Made by a program: the position numbers and the translations under genes | NCBI GenBank assembly: GCA_037447655.1 | Contig: JBBHKE010000409.1 | Location: 177,616 to 241,615, forward strand | Direction: 5' to 3' | DNA length: 64,000 nucleotides | Origin: Zygnema cylindricum | Lineage: Eukaryota; Streptophyta; Zygnematophyceae; Zygnematales; Zygnemataceae | The notes under the pieces: generated by a model | What the model was told of the DNA's origin: nothing | Seen by the model: the letters and a program-made list of their open reading frames with translations, nothing else | The model's database searches: none | Part shown: piece by piece, positions 1-9,739 of the stretch | Layout: the number at the start of each line of letters is the position of its first letter | Numbering within the stretch: the first letter of the stretch is position 1

Positions 1-113
1 AAGGGGTGAGTACTTCTCGTTCTTTTGACTTGCATTAAATTAGAGAATATGAAGGTAATAATTGCGGATGTTTTGTTGTTTATAACTTTGTATTCACGTA
101 ACAAAACTTCATT

Positions 114-341
114 GTGAATAGGGCTTCCGAAGCGCATATTGCCCGCCTTGGGAGATGGGTCAACTCCCATATGTACCTCTCTTACCTCACATCGATCCCC
201 TTCGAGGTCTTATTAGTACAAGCTGGATTCGAGGACGGCAAAGACACTTACCTTCTACTCCGAGATCGTGTTGAAGTCCCCGAATGCCTTCTTCGACGTA
301 CATTTCCATGGGCGGACGACGCTCTCGAGGATATTAAAAAG
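114..341 (+). CDS. Exon-like ORF of unknown protein
   Basis: This open frame of about 75 codons has a varied, protein-like composition (for example YLSYLTSIPFEVLLVQAGF and RRTFPWADDALEDIKK). It ends exactly at a good splice donor, AAG|GTATGT, at 341/342. No ATG begins the frame; the first usable codon near 114 is GTG, so this is more likely an internal exon than a complete gene. I do not recognise a family. It lies upstream of, and on the same strand as, the ORFs at 1155 and 4496, so it may belong to the same transposon-like gene set. Whether it splices to either is unknown. Confidence 0.35.
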
Positions 342-350
342 GTATGTAAT

Positions 351-1150
351 CTTTTTTCAAGCAAAAAAATGTGGAGAAAACATAGGAAGAATAAAAATTA
401 TATAAGCGAATAAAAACTAAGGAAAAGAGGTGAGCGTCAAATTTAATTAGAATAAGGGTATTGTAGGGTTAGGGTCAAAGTGTGAGAAAGGGGGGCAAAC
501 CAGCAACAGCGACACCGAGGTGGCGGCGGTGCCGAGGTGGCGGCGGTGGCGAGGTGGCGCCGGTGGGGAGGTGGCGGCGGTGGGGAGGTGGCGGCGGTGG
601 GGAGGTGGCGGTGGTGGCGAGGTGGTGACGGCGCCGAGGTGGTGCCGAAACGGCTCCACACTGTGAATGTGGGCGATTTGTAAGGAGGCGCACAATTTTC
701 AAATTTGAATTTGAATATAAGCGCGCCAAACGATCTGGATCGCTTTACCGATTCAATTTGCATTGTACGCCAAAATGTACAAATGCGAGCGTCTCATTTG
801 AATCGCGATGCACCTTTTAACAAAGTGAAGTTTCATAGCGATTTGATGCACGTCGCGAAGTGAAACGATGCAAAATTACGTACGCGATTTTGAATGAAAT
901 CCAGTACGTGACGTTTCGTGCGAGCGATTCATTTGAATCGCGATTGAGCTTTTACTTAGATAGCGCGCGCTTCAACGTCATGTCGCAGAGCGAATTGAAA
1001 TAAACTTTAGTACTCTACTTTCCATACGTACGCGCTTTCTATACACTATTTGAAATTCGTACGTCGGTTACATTTCGTTACCCTTCGTACGTCAAAATAG
1101 TACGTTGAACATTCTTCCACTCTCTCTCTTCTCACCTGTCTCTTTCACTT
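351..1150. repeat. Spacer with GGTGGCGGC minisatellite
   Basis: From about 510 to 645 there is a 15-bp minisatellite built on GAGGTGGCGGCGGTG, about nine copies. From 720 to 1100 the DNA is rich in short GCGATT, CGTACG and TCGCG motifs that recur in both orientations. This looks like subterminal sequence of a DNA transposon, but I could not pair terminal inverted repeats. No convincing coding sequence is seen. Confidence 0.5.
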
Positions 1151-1154
1151 CGAA

Positions 1155-2489
1155 ATGTTAAACGGCGCCATGGATTTATCATCAAATCGAACCAAAAGTC
1201 AGCGCACCACTAATCCGCGACTTGAAGAACAACACGTTATCGCAAATGTACAGGAAAAAGGGGAGACAAGTGGAGCGCAGTTCGTAGAGGCACGGTCAAA
1301 AAGGAAGAGAAGACCTTCTTTCAAACCCTTAGAGTTTGAATATGATGTAGTGCCAATAGATGGGGACAACAGGAAGGACATTGCAGACTACGAGCCATCC
1401 AAGCACTCGGCGGAAGAACCTATCGATGATGGGGAGGAACCATCGGAGGAGTGTAATGTTTCAGAGCACACCACATACGGGGACGTGAAGGTTCATAAAT
1501 TTGAGGGGGAAGCCACTACGGAAGACGATCAATCACCCGAGAGTACGGAGGGGCAGGAAGAAGATGTGTATACTAGTGGGGACGAAGTGTTGGGGGTGGC
1601 ATCTTCCGGACCCCATCAACAGTTACCATTAGCATTAGGGAACCAGGAAGTGGTCCTTCCTATACATCCTAGGCCCGAAGACCCAGATTGGCTCTTCCCT
1701 ACACCAATAGGGCAATATGAATCCATGGATTCCTTTTTTCTTTACCCCGGCCATTTCATACACCCGAAGGATTGGCCTCTAGAGTGGAGGTACAAGAATC
1801 TCGAAAGGGCTAATGGCTCAAGCAGCAGTCGATCCAAGGCAGAACCTCTTACCATTTCGCCTGACTTGCGCGCTCATCCAACTTGGATGTACATGTCTTC
1901 AGATGACAATAAACCATCCTTCGCGGCATTTACTCAATTTGATATCATAGACACCCGTCTCCATTGGATTATCCGCCGAAAGGGTGTCTACGAGCTTGAT
2001 GTGCCCGAGTATCTTCGGGTACATCATATCTGGGATCCGCGGCTCTCTAGCATTCTCCGCAAGTGCAAAGCGACGCCGGAGGTCCAAGCTCTCATTAAGG
2101 CAAGGGAGAAGGTTTTAAAACGCATTCGGGGTTGTCAGAAAAAAGAGCGAGAAATTCGCCTCAGAGATATTGCTAGGGTTCCTCGTCCTAACCCGATGCC
2201 CCAACCGACGAGAGGTAGGGGTCCTCCGCCGAAATCGGATCCTCGACCAAGGGAAGGAGATATATCTCTCAAAGATTTACTGCGAAAGTTTGTCAAAATT
2301 CAGCGAGAGGTCAAGCATCTTCGTCGAGAGGTCGTCCATCTGCGGCAATTGGTTATGCGAGAGGACGTAGAAGAAAGGGATGGAGAGAGGTACAAAGGGA
2401 GGGATAAAGAGGGAGAGAGAAGGGAAGAAAAGGAGGGAGAGAGAGAGAGAGAGAAAGGAAGAAAGGGAGGGAGAGAGCGAGGGAGATAG
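1155..2489 (+). CDS. Unknown protein, homologous to the ORF nested in the 31-37 kb transposon
   Basis: Uninterrupted 444-codon ORF with an ATG start. The N-terminal 150 residues are acidic and low in complexity. Residues about 175-330 form a globular-looking region containing DPDWLFPTPIG, DWPLEWRY, HPTWMYMS and LHWIIRRKG followed by DVPE. Residues about 370-405 look like a basic coiled coil (KFVKIQREVKHLRREVVHL). The tail after about 408 is pure E/R/G/K and arises because the frame runs into the adjacent GA-rich tract, so the true end may be earlier. The central block matches a broken ORF on the minus strand at 34.4-34.8 kb in motif order and spacing, with another coiled coil downstream there. 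Function is unknown; association with a DNA transposon is inferred from that second copy. Confidence 0.55.
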   Translation: MLNGAMDLSSNRTKSQRTTNPRLEEQHVIANVQEKGETSGAQFVEARSKRKRRPSFKPLEFEYDVVPIDGDNRKDIADYEPSKHSAEEPIDDGEEPSEECNVSEHTTYGDVKVHKFEGEATTEDDQSPESTEGQEEDVYTSGDEVLGVASSGPHQQLPLALGNQEVVLPIHPRPEDPDWLFPTPIGQYESMDSFFLYPGHFIHPKDWPLEWRYKNLERANGSSSSRSKAEPLTISPDLRAHPTWMYMSSDDNKPSFAAFTQFDIIDTRLHWIIRRKGVYELDVPEYLRVHHIWDPRLSSILRKCKATPEVQALIKAREKVLKRIRGCQKKEREIRLRDIARVPRPNPMPQPTRGRGPPPKSDPRPREGDISLKDLLRKFVKIQREVKHLRREVVHLRQLVMREDVEERDGERYKGRDKEGERREEKEGEREREKGRKGGRERGR

Positions 2490-3775
2490 AAAAAATGAGA
2501 GAGGGGGTGAAAGAGATGGAGGGAAAAGGGGGAAGAGGGAGGGAAATGAGGTGGGAGATGGCCATGGGGAAGGAGAGACAAAGGGAGAGAGGGATGGAGA
2601 AAAAGGGGGGGAGGTAGGGGAGAGGGGGAGAGAGAGGGGGGAGAGGGAGGGAGAGAGGGAAGGAGATGAAGGGGGGGACGGAGGGGAAGGAGGGAGAAAG
2701 GAAGAGAGGGAGGGAGAGAATAAGGGAGTGGAAGTAGAAGAGGGAGGAGGAGAGGGAGGGAGAATGAGAGCACAACCGGAGATGGGGCGGATGAGATAGA
2801 GATTAGATAGAGAGGGACTTGGAGTAAATGGGAGAGAGGGAGGGAGAGAGTACACGAGGGGGAAATGGGGTAAAGGGAAGAGGGGGAAGAGGAGGGAGAG
2901 AGAGGTCGAAGGCGGGAAAGGAGAAGGGAGGAAAGAAAAAGGTGAAAGTGGGAGGGGTGGAAGAGATTGAGATGGAGAAGGGGAGAGAGGGGGAGAGGGA
3001 GGGAGAAGAAAGGGGAGAGGTAGAGGAAGAGGGGGGAGGGAGAGCGAAGAGATGGAGGGAGAGAGGGAAAGAGGTGAAGGGGGGGACGGAGGGGAAGAAG
3101 GGAGAAAAGAAGAGAGGGAGGGAGAGAATAAGGGAGTGGAAGTGGAAGAGGGAGGAGGAGAGGGAGGGAGAATGAGAGCACAACCGGGAGATGGGGCGGA
3201 TGAGATAGAGATAGATAGAGAGGGACTTGGAGTAAATGGGAGAGAGGGAGGGAGAGAGTACACGAGGGGGAAATGGGGTAAGGGGAAGAGGGGGAAGAGG
3301 AGGGAGAGAGAGGTCGAAGGCGGGAAAGGAGAAGAGAGGAAAGAAAAAGGTGAAAGCGGGAGAGTGGAAGAGATAGAGATGGAGAAAGGGGGGGAGGGGG
3401 AGAGGGTGGGAGAGAGAGAGAGACAAAGAGAGGAAGATGGAGGGATCGAAAGAGATGGAGGGAGAGAGGGAGAGAGGTGTGAGGGAATAGGGGAAAAAGG
3501 GGGAAGAGGAAGGGGTGGAAGAATAAAAGGAAGGACTACGAGGGGGAGAGGGAGAGGAAGAAAGAGTGAGCGAATCGAAGAGAGAGAGGTGGACAAAGAG
3601 GGTCGAGGGATTGGAAAGAACGAGAAGATAGAGAGGTAGATTGGAGGGAAGCAAGGAAGGGGGAAATAGGGAAGGGATGGGAAAAAAAATAGAGGGGGGG
3701 AGGGAAATAGAGCGTTAGATTGGGGGGAAGCAAGGAAGGGGGGAATAGAGAAGGGAGGGAAGTGTGAAAAAGAAA
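2380..3775. repeat. 1.4-kb purine (GA/GGGA) tract with internal duplication
   Basis: The plus strand is almost entirely purine here, in GAGAGGGAGG-type repeats. About 270 bp recurs at about 408-bp spacing (near 2710-2980 and 3117-3390), marked by the non-repetitive string ATGAGAGCACAACCGG at 2764 and 3172. Open frames run through both strands because the composition lacks stop codons, not because it codes. A mirror-symmetric purine tract of this length could form triplex (H-) DNA; that is inference. Confidence 0.85.
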
Positions 3776-3789
3776 GAAAAAAGGCATCT

Positions 3790-4020
3790 ATTGGCGTCTG
3801 GCTCGTCACCGGAGCCGGCTCATCACCGCCTCGGCACTGTCACCGGCTCATCACCAGCTCATCACCGACTCATCACCGGCTCGGCACTGTCACCGGCTCA
3901 TCACCAGCTCGACACAGTGACCAGCTCATCATCGACTCATCACCGGCTCGGCACTGTCACTGGCTCATCACCAGCTCGACACCTTGACCGCCTCATCACC
4001 GACTCGTCACCGTCGCATAT
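3790..4020 (+). repeat. CTCATCACCGGCTCGGCACTG minisatellite
   Basis: Degenerate tandem repeats of about 18-21 bp with the core CTCATCACCGGCTC and variants CTCATCACCAGCTC and CTCGGCACTGTCACC. They fill the stretch directly after the purine tract. No coding role is evident. Confidence 0.75.
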
Positions 4021-4495
4021 ATAAAGATGGACATAAAGAGAGAGGGACAAGGAAGGAATTGTCTTCTTCACAAAGGATATAGGATAAAGGGAGAAGGAGT
4101 ATCGAAATCCTTATAATTCATGGAACTTTATAAATTTAGTAATATTGATACCGTAGATTATAACTTAGTCAATATTCGGGAAAAAAGGTAAAATAGTGGA
4201 GAGTCCATTGTTAGTTGGTAGAGGTTAGAGAATTATAGATATGGTAGACTCTATCCAATCACTTTGTTGTAACTACCATCGTTTACCACCTTTGTGGTTG
4301 TGATATAATAAAAATATCGTTTTGATGCAATCCGTTAGGTGCTGTGAAGATTGAAATGTTTGACCTTTGTGAATGACTTTCGAAATGGAGAGAGTGCAAA
4401 TATTGATTCTTTCAAATCTTCAAAACATTATGTTCATAAATCATGAGGTATTCTTTTTATATTCTTAATTTATGTTATCATTTTTTGTAATGCAG

Positions 4496-6025
4496 AGTAA
4501 TTTACATGGAAGTGACAAAACTCGAGATATTTCGGCCCAAAAATTCCTCGAGTTACTAACCGGCACCGTTCGGCGAACAATATGGCAAGATCTTGCACTT
4601 ATGCAAAAGGATTTCTCGGACCATGCATACTTTACCACTTCATTCTTTTTGACTATATTAGAAGAATGCGGTCCGGAGTGGCAAACTTTCGCGGAAGCGG
4701 TGCATCGAATTGACGAAAAGAAGGACGAAAGGTCTCCTATTGACGAAATTCCAATTCCTGCGGAAGTCAAAGATGAACTCCGCGCGTTGAGAATCGGAGT
4801 TGACTCTATTCCACCCCTCATAGGAAGAATACATGAACTCGAAAACATTGTGGAAAATATGGGCAAAAAGTTAGAAACGTGTATTGCGATGATTGACACA
4901 AGGCTCACGACAACACAACGCCAACTTCACGGAGGATTTTTGAGGATCGAGTCAATACTTTTAGGCTCGACACAACCTCTAATGCAACCATTTTCCTTTT
5001 CGTCACAACCATCCTCTTCCCCTCCCTCTTGTCCTACTCCTCACCCTCCTCCGCCATCTTCATCTACAAATCTACCACCTTTTTCATTTCCCCCTTTTGC
5101 ACCCATGTCCTCCACCCAACCAACACCTTCCTTTTCTCAACGTCATACATTTACTAGTGTCCCCTTCCACCCTTTTCAGGCCACACCTTCTCTTTCGCAA
5201 CCTTCTACTTCTACCGATGCCTCGCTTCCCCCTATTCATTCCACAAGACCTCCTTCCCACCATTCTACATCTACCGATGCCTCTCTTCCCCCTATTCATT
5301 CCACAACATCTCCTTCTCACCCTTCTACATCTACTGATTCTTCTCTTCCCCCTATTCATTCCACAACATCTCCTTCCCACCCTTCTACATCTACCGATGC
5401 CACTCTTCCCCCTATTCATTCCACAACATCTCCTTCTCACCCTTCTACATCTACTGATTCTTCTCTTCCCCCTATTCATTCCAAAGCATCTCCTTCTCAC
5501 CCTTCTACATCTACCAATTCCTCTCTTCCCCCTATTCATTCCACAGCTTATGTCAAACTTGATGCATTTCCTATAGATTGGGCCAATTGGCAAGGATACA
5601 CCCTACAAAGCCACGAGTGTGATGTCAAAGTGGAATCTATATTCAACGAGTACCATTATGGATTGAATGGCCACCCTCCTATAAAATTGTTATTCGATAT
5701 AACTGAAACAGACAAATACAAAACCAAAAAAGGATGTAAATTCATGGTATGGGCAAAGGGAGAGGGAAAGAAGTGGAATCGTTGTTTCAAAATTTTGCAA
5801 TGTGTTGAAAAGTTAATGACTGTTCCAGGGTGGGATTTAACAAAAAGTATAAACTTTGTAGAAAGACTTAAAATAGAGAAGTTTAGTGGGAGCACAGCTG
5901 AACTTAAAGAGGCCTTATATATAACAACTGAACCAGTTTCGAAAGACGGATTGAATGAGAAAGAATTTCAACGAAGGTTGAGTCGATTCCAAAAATTAGA
6001 AGAGTTACGTGCAATCACGGGTTAA
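4496..6025 (+). CDS. Unknown protein with 20-residue Ser/Thr/Pro repeats, probably a 3' exon
   Basis: A long open frame follows the strong acceptor TTTTTTGTAATGCAG at 4495 and runs about 510 codons to the stop at 6025; an ATG lies 24 bp upstream of the acceptor. The first ~170 codons look globular and helical (LLTGTVRRTIWQDLALMQK, WQTFAEAVHRIDEKKDE). Codons about 235-350 are a tandem repeat of a 60-bp unit encoding SLPPIHSTTSPSHPSTSTDA, about six copies (5207-5546). The last ~160 codons are again globular (LDAFPIDWANWQGYTL, GCKFMVWAKGEGKKWNRCF) and end in a charged helix. I recognise no family. Methyltransferase-like coding sequence begins only ~27 bp after the stop. Probably part of the same mobile-element gene set as the ORF at 1155. 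Confidence 0.45.
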   Translation, partial: SNLHGSDKTRDISAQKFLELLTGTVRRTIWQDLALMQKDFSDHAYFTTSFFLTILEECGPEWQTFAEAVHRIDEKKDERSPIDEIPIPAEVKDELRALRIGVDSIPPLIGRIHELENIVENMGKKLETCIAMIDTRLTTTQRQLHGGFLRIESILLGSTQPLMQPFSFSSQPSSSPPSCPTPHPPPPSSSTNLPPFSFPPFAPMSSTQPTPSFSQRHTFTSVPFHPFQATPSLSQPSTSTDASLPPIHSTRPPSHHSTSTDASLPPIHSTTSPSHPSTSTDSSLPPIHSTTSPSHPSTSTDATLPPIHSTTSPSHPSTSTDSSLPPIHSKASPSHPSTSTNSSLPPIHSTAYVKLDAFPIDWANWQGYTLQSHECDVKVESIFNEYHYGLNGHPPIKLLFDITETDKYKTKKGCKFMVWAKGEGKKWNRCFKILQCVEKLMTVPGWDLTKSINFVERLKIEKFSGSTAELKEALYITTEPVSKDGLNEKEFQRRLSRFQKLEELRAITG

Positions 6026-6051
6026 TTTAGGAGTTTATAGGAATAGTATAG

Positions 6052-7004
6052 GAGTTACGATGTGGTGTCACTTTTGGACAGGGTGGAGTTCCATGTCTCG
6101 GACCTTTTGGAATATATCAAAGAAAGGAAAATTTTGTTGGATCGAGTTGTTGGTTGCATACCTCAGGTATGGATACAAAATCTTTCGAGTTCAAAATCTG
6201 TGTAATATTAAGATGTGTAGTAGGAGTAAAGACATTTGACTTTTCAATCATTTTGTTTTGATTGTTCCGTACTGCCTTGCTGACCGTTCTTATATCCAAA
6301 TTGAGTTAATCTTTATTTTATGACGGTTTGATTTTATTGGGATTATAATCCGTATTTTCGTTAATGGCTACAGGTGCTGAGCCCGGATCCGGAAGTGACT
6401 CTCCAAATCGTTTCAGAGACAATGAGTGAAGAAATGAGTGAAGAATTTCTGTATTCGTTAAGCAATTATTGTGTATTCGTTAAGCAATTATTGTGGTTTG
6501 CAGGTATTTGTTCTGCTCTTTTCCCTTGATGCAAAGTATTTAAAGAGAAGCATTTCTACAGATGGCGGGTTCGAAACAAAACTTGTTATTTTAATAAAAA
6601 ATAAAATGAAAATCAACAGATAGAGAGAGGTCATATGGAAATTCGGCTCCCTCACCAGCTTAGTGTCATTGGCGAATCGTCTCTGTCGATTATAGTAAAT
6701 GAATTTGTGAAAATTTGGAAATTTAACTCTGAGGAAGTTTGGAGACTTGTGGAGTTTTTGGAGATTTTCGTTGATATTAAATGAAATTAATGTAGGTAAT
6801 TGCTTTGTGTTTCAGGGGTTTGTCGAGGACCAGTTTGGATTAGGCCTTATTGCCAGAGCAGTAGAGGAAGCTATAGAGGTAATCAAACCAGCTGGAGCTC
6901 TCATTCTTAATATGGGAGGACGACCAGGACAAGCGGTTTGTGAACGGTTATTTCGACAAAGAGGATTCCACATACAACCTTTATGGCACACGAGAGTAAA
7001 CCAG
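6052..7004 (+). pseudogene. MMT: Methionine S-methyltransferase (MMT) fragment, three exons, frameshifted
   Basis: Three adjacent exons match the methyltransferase part of plant MMT, which makes S-methylmethionine from methionine and AdoMet. Exon A (about 6052-6166) contains LLDRVEFHVSDLLEYIKER and DRVVGCIPQ. Exon B (6374-6503) contains VLSPDPEV, EEFLYSLSNYC and, before the donor, GLQ. Exon C (6816-7004) contains GFVEDQFGLGLIARAVEEA and LILNMGGRPGQAVCERLF. All borders are GT-AG and phase 0. Exon B carries a perfect 22-bp tandem duplication (6450-6471 and 6472-6493): without it the exon would be 108 nt, with it 130 nt, so the frame breaks before exon C. The earlier N-terminal exons and the long aminotransferase-like C-terminal half are not seen before MDHAR starts at 12682. 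It is therefore a gene relic or captured fragment. The start of exon A is uncertain. Confidence 0.88.
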
Positions 7005-7388
7005 GTGACTTATAACTGATAAAAATAAACATTTTTCCTGTCGAGAGTTATCACACAAACTGAGAGCCTGACTTAAAAAGTATTGTATTTTAGCATTTAT
7101 TTCGAAACAATATTATGCTAAAGAAACCCACGTTATAGTAGTGATAAGCCCTAAGAGAATTTGTGAATATCTGGACTACCTGTAACAACGCAGTGTTCGG
7201 CGTTTCAGTTTTTTTTCTCTTGCCTAGTTATTTGAACCAAGTGGCATTTTTGTTTCTCGAAATGAACAAAGCCAAAACCGTTTTCATTTCTGCAAGTAGG
7301 AAGTCTGTGTAAATACGACTCAAGTACAAATGAAGTACAAATAGATCATACAAGAGTATGAAAAAGTTAGATTTTAGTACACATGAAG

Positions 7389-7902
7389 TTACACACTTCA
7401 CGCTATGCAATCAGATGAGCCAGGATGGCACGGATATGTTTATGCTACTGCAATTTTCTTTGGAATTGTAAGTAAATTTTATGTTTTTTTTTTTTGCTTT
7501 AATTACCAGTTGAAACTACCTGTTGAGGAAATGTGTTCCTTATGATGATGTAGTAGATGCTCAATTTACCGAAACGACTCTGATTCAACTACAATTTTCA
7601 AACTTTGCGAGGAATTTTTTGTTCGTTATCTTCGCTGTCGGTTGTCTTTTGTCTTCTTGTCTTATTGTAAGCGAGGACATTTTGACTGAAGCTCTATGCC
7701 TCTTGCTTAAGTCTCTCAAACGACTTTTTAGACTGACTTAGCTTTATCAATGTTTAGAATTAACAATGCAAAGGCTTTAAACTAAAAAATACTGAATAGA
7801 ATGCGTTATGCTATTTTTACCAGGTTGGTGGTGTATTGTTCGATACTCAATTTTTTACAAACGTTCAACGAGTTGGATTTGAAATTCGCCAAGCACTAGT
7901 GT
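7389..7902 (+). pseudogene. ABCC (MRP)-type transporter fragment, two exons
   Basis: Two exon-like segments join in phase 0. The first (about 7389-7467, then donor GTAAGT) encodes ...LHAMQSDEPGWHGYVYATA then IFFGI. The second (7824 to about 7902) encodes VGGVLFDTQFFTNVQRVGF then EIRQALV. Together they match, in order and without gaps, the first transmembrane domain of plant ABCC/MRP transporters, where a D-x-W-x-GY-x-YA helix is followed by a Q-F-x-NV-x-RVGF-x-x-R segment. The rest of the transporter (~1500 residues expected) is not visible before or after. The fragment sits under 400 bp after the MMT relic, on the same strand. Identification rests on recalled family pattern, so it is less certain than MMT. 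Confidence 0.65.
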
Positions 7903-7903
7903 G

Positions 7904-8490
7904 TAAATTGAAATTTGGCCTGTGTTTAGTTCTTTTCGCCATTATCGCATTAATCTAAGCCTACTTAATCTATCTTTATTTAATTATATTGTGCGATTTG
8001 TTGTATCCTGACCTCATTATTGGTTTTCTGGGGTTTCTTGCGAATCAGAATGTTTGTTTTTGCCAGGTTATAAAACTAGATAACATTCATTCGTTCAAAG
8101 ATTCCTCCCATTTATGATTTCTGACTCAGTTTGTTTGTTACTAGACCATTGGTTATAAATGAGAATGCTTCACTATTCATCGTTATTCATATTCATAATA
8201 GAGTTCAAAATTGTAATTGAGCCAAAAAATAGAGTCAAAAAGGAGTGGATAGTATGTCGCCACATCACCCAAAACTAAATTAGTGACGCTGAAACTTTTT
8301 ATTTGCTCATTTTGATTAATCTTAGTAAAGGAAATTCGTCTTCATTCATCCTTGGGAAGTACAGTGTATTTTATATCAATTTATTTATGATGCAACTAAA
8401 AAAGGTTGTTGTACGCATCGCCCTGGTAGGAACATGATGTAGTTAATACATAAAACTTTTTTTGGCTTATATTTTTATTGTGCCATTAAC
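7904..8490. other. AT-rich spacer, nothing recognised
   Basis: No exon with coding character, repeat array or clear inverted repeat was seen between the ABCC-like exon and the satellite array. Confidence 0.5.
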
Positions 8491-8493
8491 ACA

Positions 8494-9737
8494 TCGAAGG
8501 TCTTAAACATATCGACCAAACGTATGGTTTTTACGCCTTTACATTAATTCATATACTTTTAAAGCCCGATAACACGTGGTTTTACGTTTCCAATATTTGG
8601 TGTAATGCGTATCGTTTCAAAACTTGAAGTAACTACCGACGCACGTTTAAATGGGCGATTGTGTGCCCCCGTCGATTTCTTGTTGGTTCAACCCAAAAAC
8701 GGGTTATTGTGGTGCTTTGTGCTTGCTATGGTGTACGTTCTTGCACAAAGCAGGTTTGTTATCGGAAACAAGGGTTTAAACATGCTTTGTGTGTAAATCT
8801 TGTCGAAGGTCTTAATCATATCGACCAAACGTATGGTTTTTACGCCTTTACATTAATTCATATACTTTTAAAGCCCGATAACACGTGGTTTTACGTTTCC
8901 AATATTTGGTGTAATGTGTATCGTTTCAAAACTTGAAGTAACTACCGACGCACGTTTAAATGGGCGATTGTGTGCCCCCGGTCGATTTCTTGTTGGTTCA
9001 ACCCAAAAACGGGTTATTGTGGTGCTTTTGTGCTTGCTATGGTGTACGTTCTCGCACAAAGCAGGTTTGTTATCGGAAACAAGGGTTTAAACATGCTTTG
9101 TGTGTAAATCTTGTCGAAGGTCTTAAACATATCGACCAAACGTATGGTTTTTACGCCTTTACATTAATTCATATACTTTTAAAGCCCGATAACACGTGGT
9201 TTTTACGTTTCCAAATTATTTGGTGTAATACGTATCGTTTCAAAACTTGAAGTAACTACCGACGCACGTTTAAATGGGCGATTGTGTGCCCCCGTCGATT
9301 TCTTGTTGGTTCAACCCAAAAACGGGTTATTGTGGTGCTTTGTGCTTGCTATGGTGTACGTTCTCGCACAAAGCAGGTTTGTTATCGGAAACAAGGGTTT
9401 AAACATGCTTTGTGTGTAAATCTTGTCGAAGGTCTTAATCATATCGACCAAACGTATGGTTTTTACGCCTTTACATTAATTCATATACTTTTAAGCCCGA
9501 TAACACGTGGTTTTACGTTTCCAATATTTGGTGTAATGCGTATCGTTTCAAAACATGAAGTAACTACCGACGCACGTTTAAATGGGCGATTGTGTGCCCC
9601 CGTCGATTTCTTGTTGGTTCAACCCAAAAACGGGTTATTGTGGTGCTTTGTGCTTGCTATGGTGTACGTTCTTGCACAAAGCAGGTTTGTTATCGGAAAC
9701 AAGGGTTTAAACATGCTTTGTGTGTAAATCTTAGTCG
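8494..9737 (+). repeat. ~310-bp satellite, four tandem copies
   Basis: Four head-to-tail copies start at the marker TCGAAGGTC near 8494, 8804, 9115 and 9426, with a final partial start near 9735 (spacing 309-311 bp). Copies differ by a few substitutions and single-base indels. Marker strings include CAAACGTATGGTTTTTACGC and CAACCCAAAAACGGGTTATTG. Open frames of 60-150 codons inside it are accidental: the period is not a multiple of three and the frames shift between copies. Confidence 0.95.
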
Positions 9738-9739
9738 AA

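Noticed and set aside
443-763. Pro/His-rich minus-strand ORFs in three frames
   Set aside because: They arise from the 15-bp GGTGGCGGC minisatellite and lack any non-repetitive core.
2277-3809. 510-codon Ser/Pro/Leu-rich ORF on the minus strand
   Set aside because: It is the complement of the GA tract; the composition contains almost no stop codons in any frame, and several overlapping frames are equally open.
5084-5593. Arg/Cys-rich minus-strand ORF (MNRGKRGIGRCRR repeats)
   Set aside because: Antisense shadow of the 60-bp coding repeats of the plus-strand ORF.
8605-9727. 60-147-codon ORFs inside the satellite
   Set aside because: The period (~310 bp) is not a multiple of three and the frames differ between copies.
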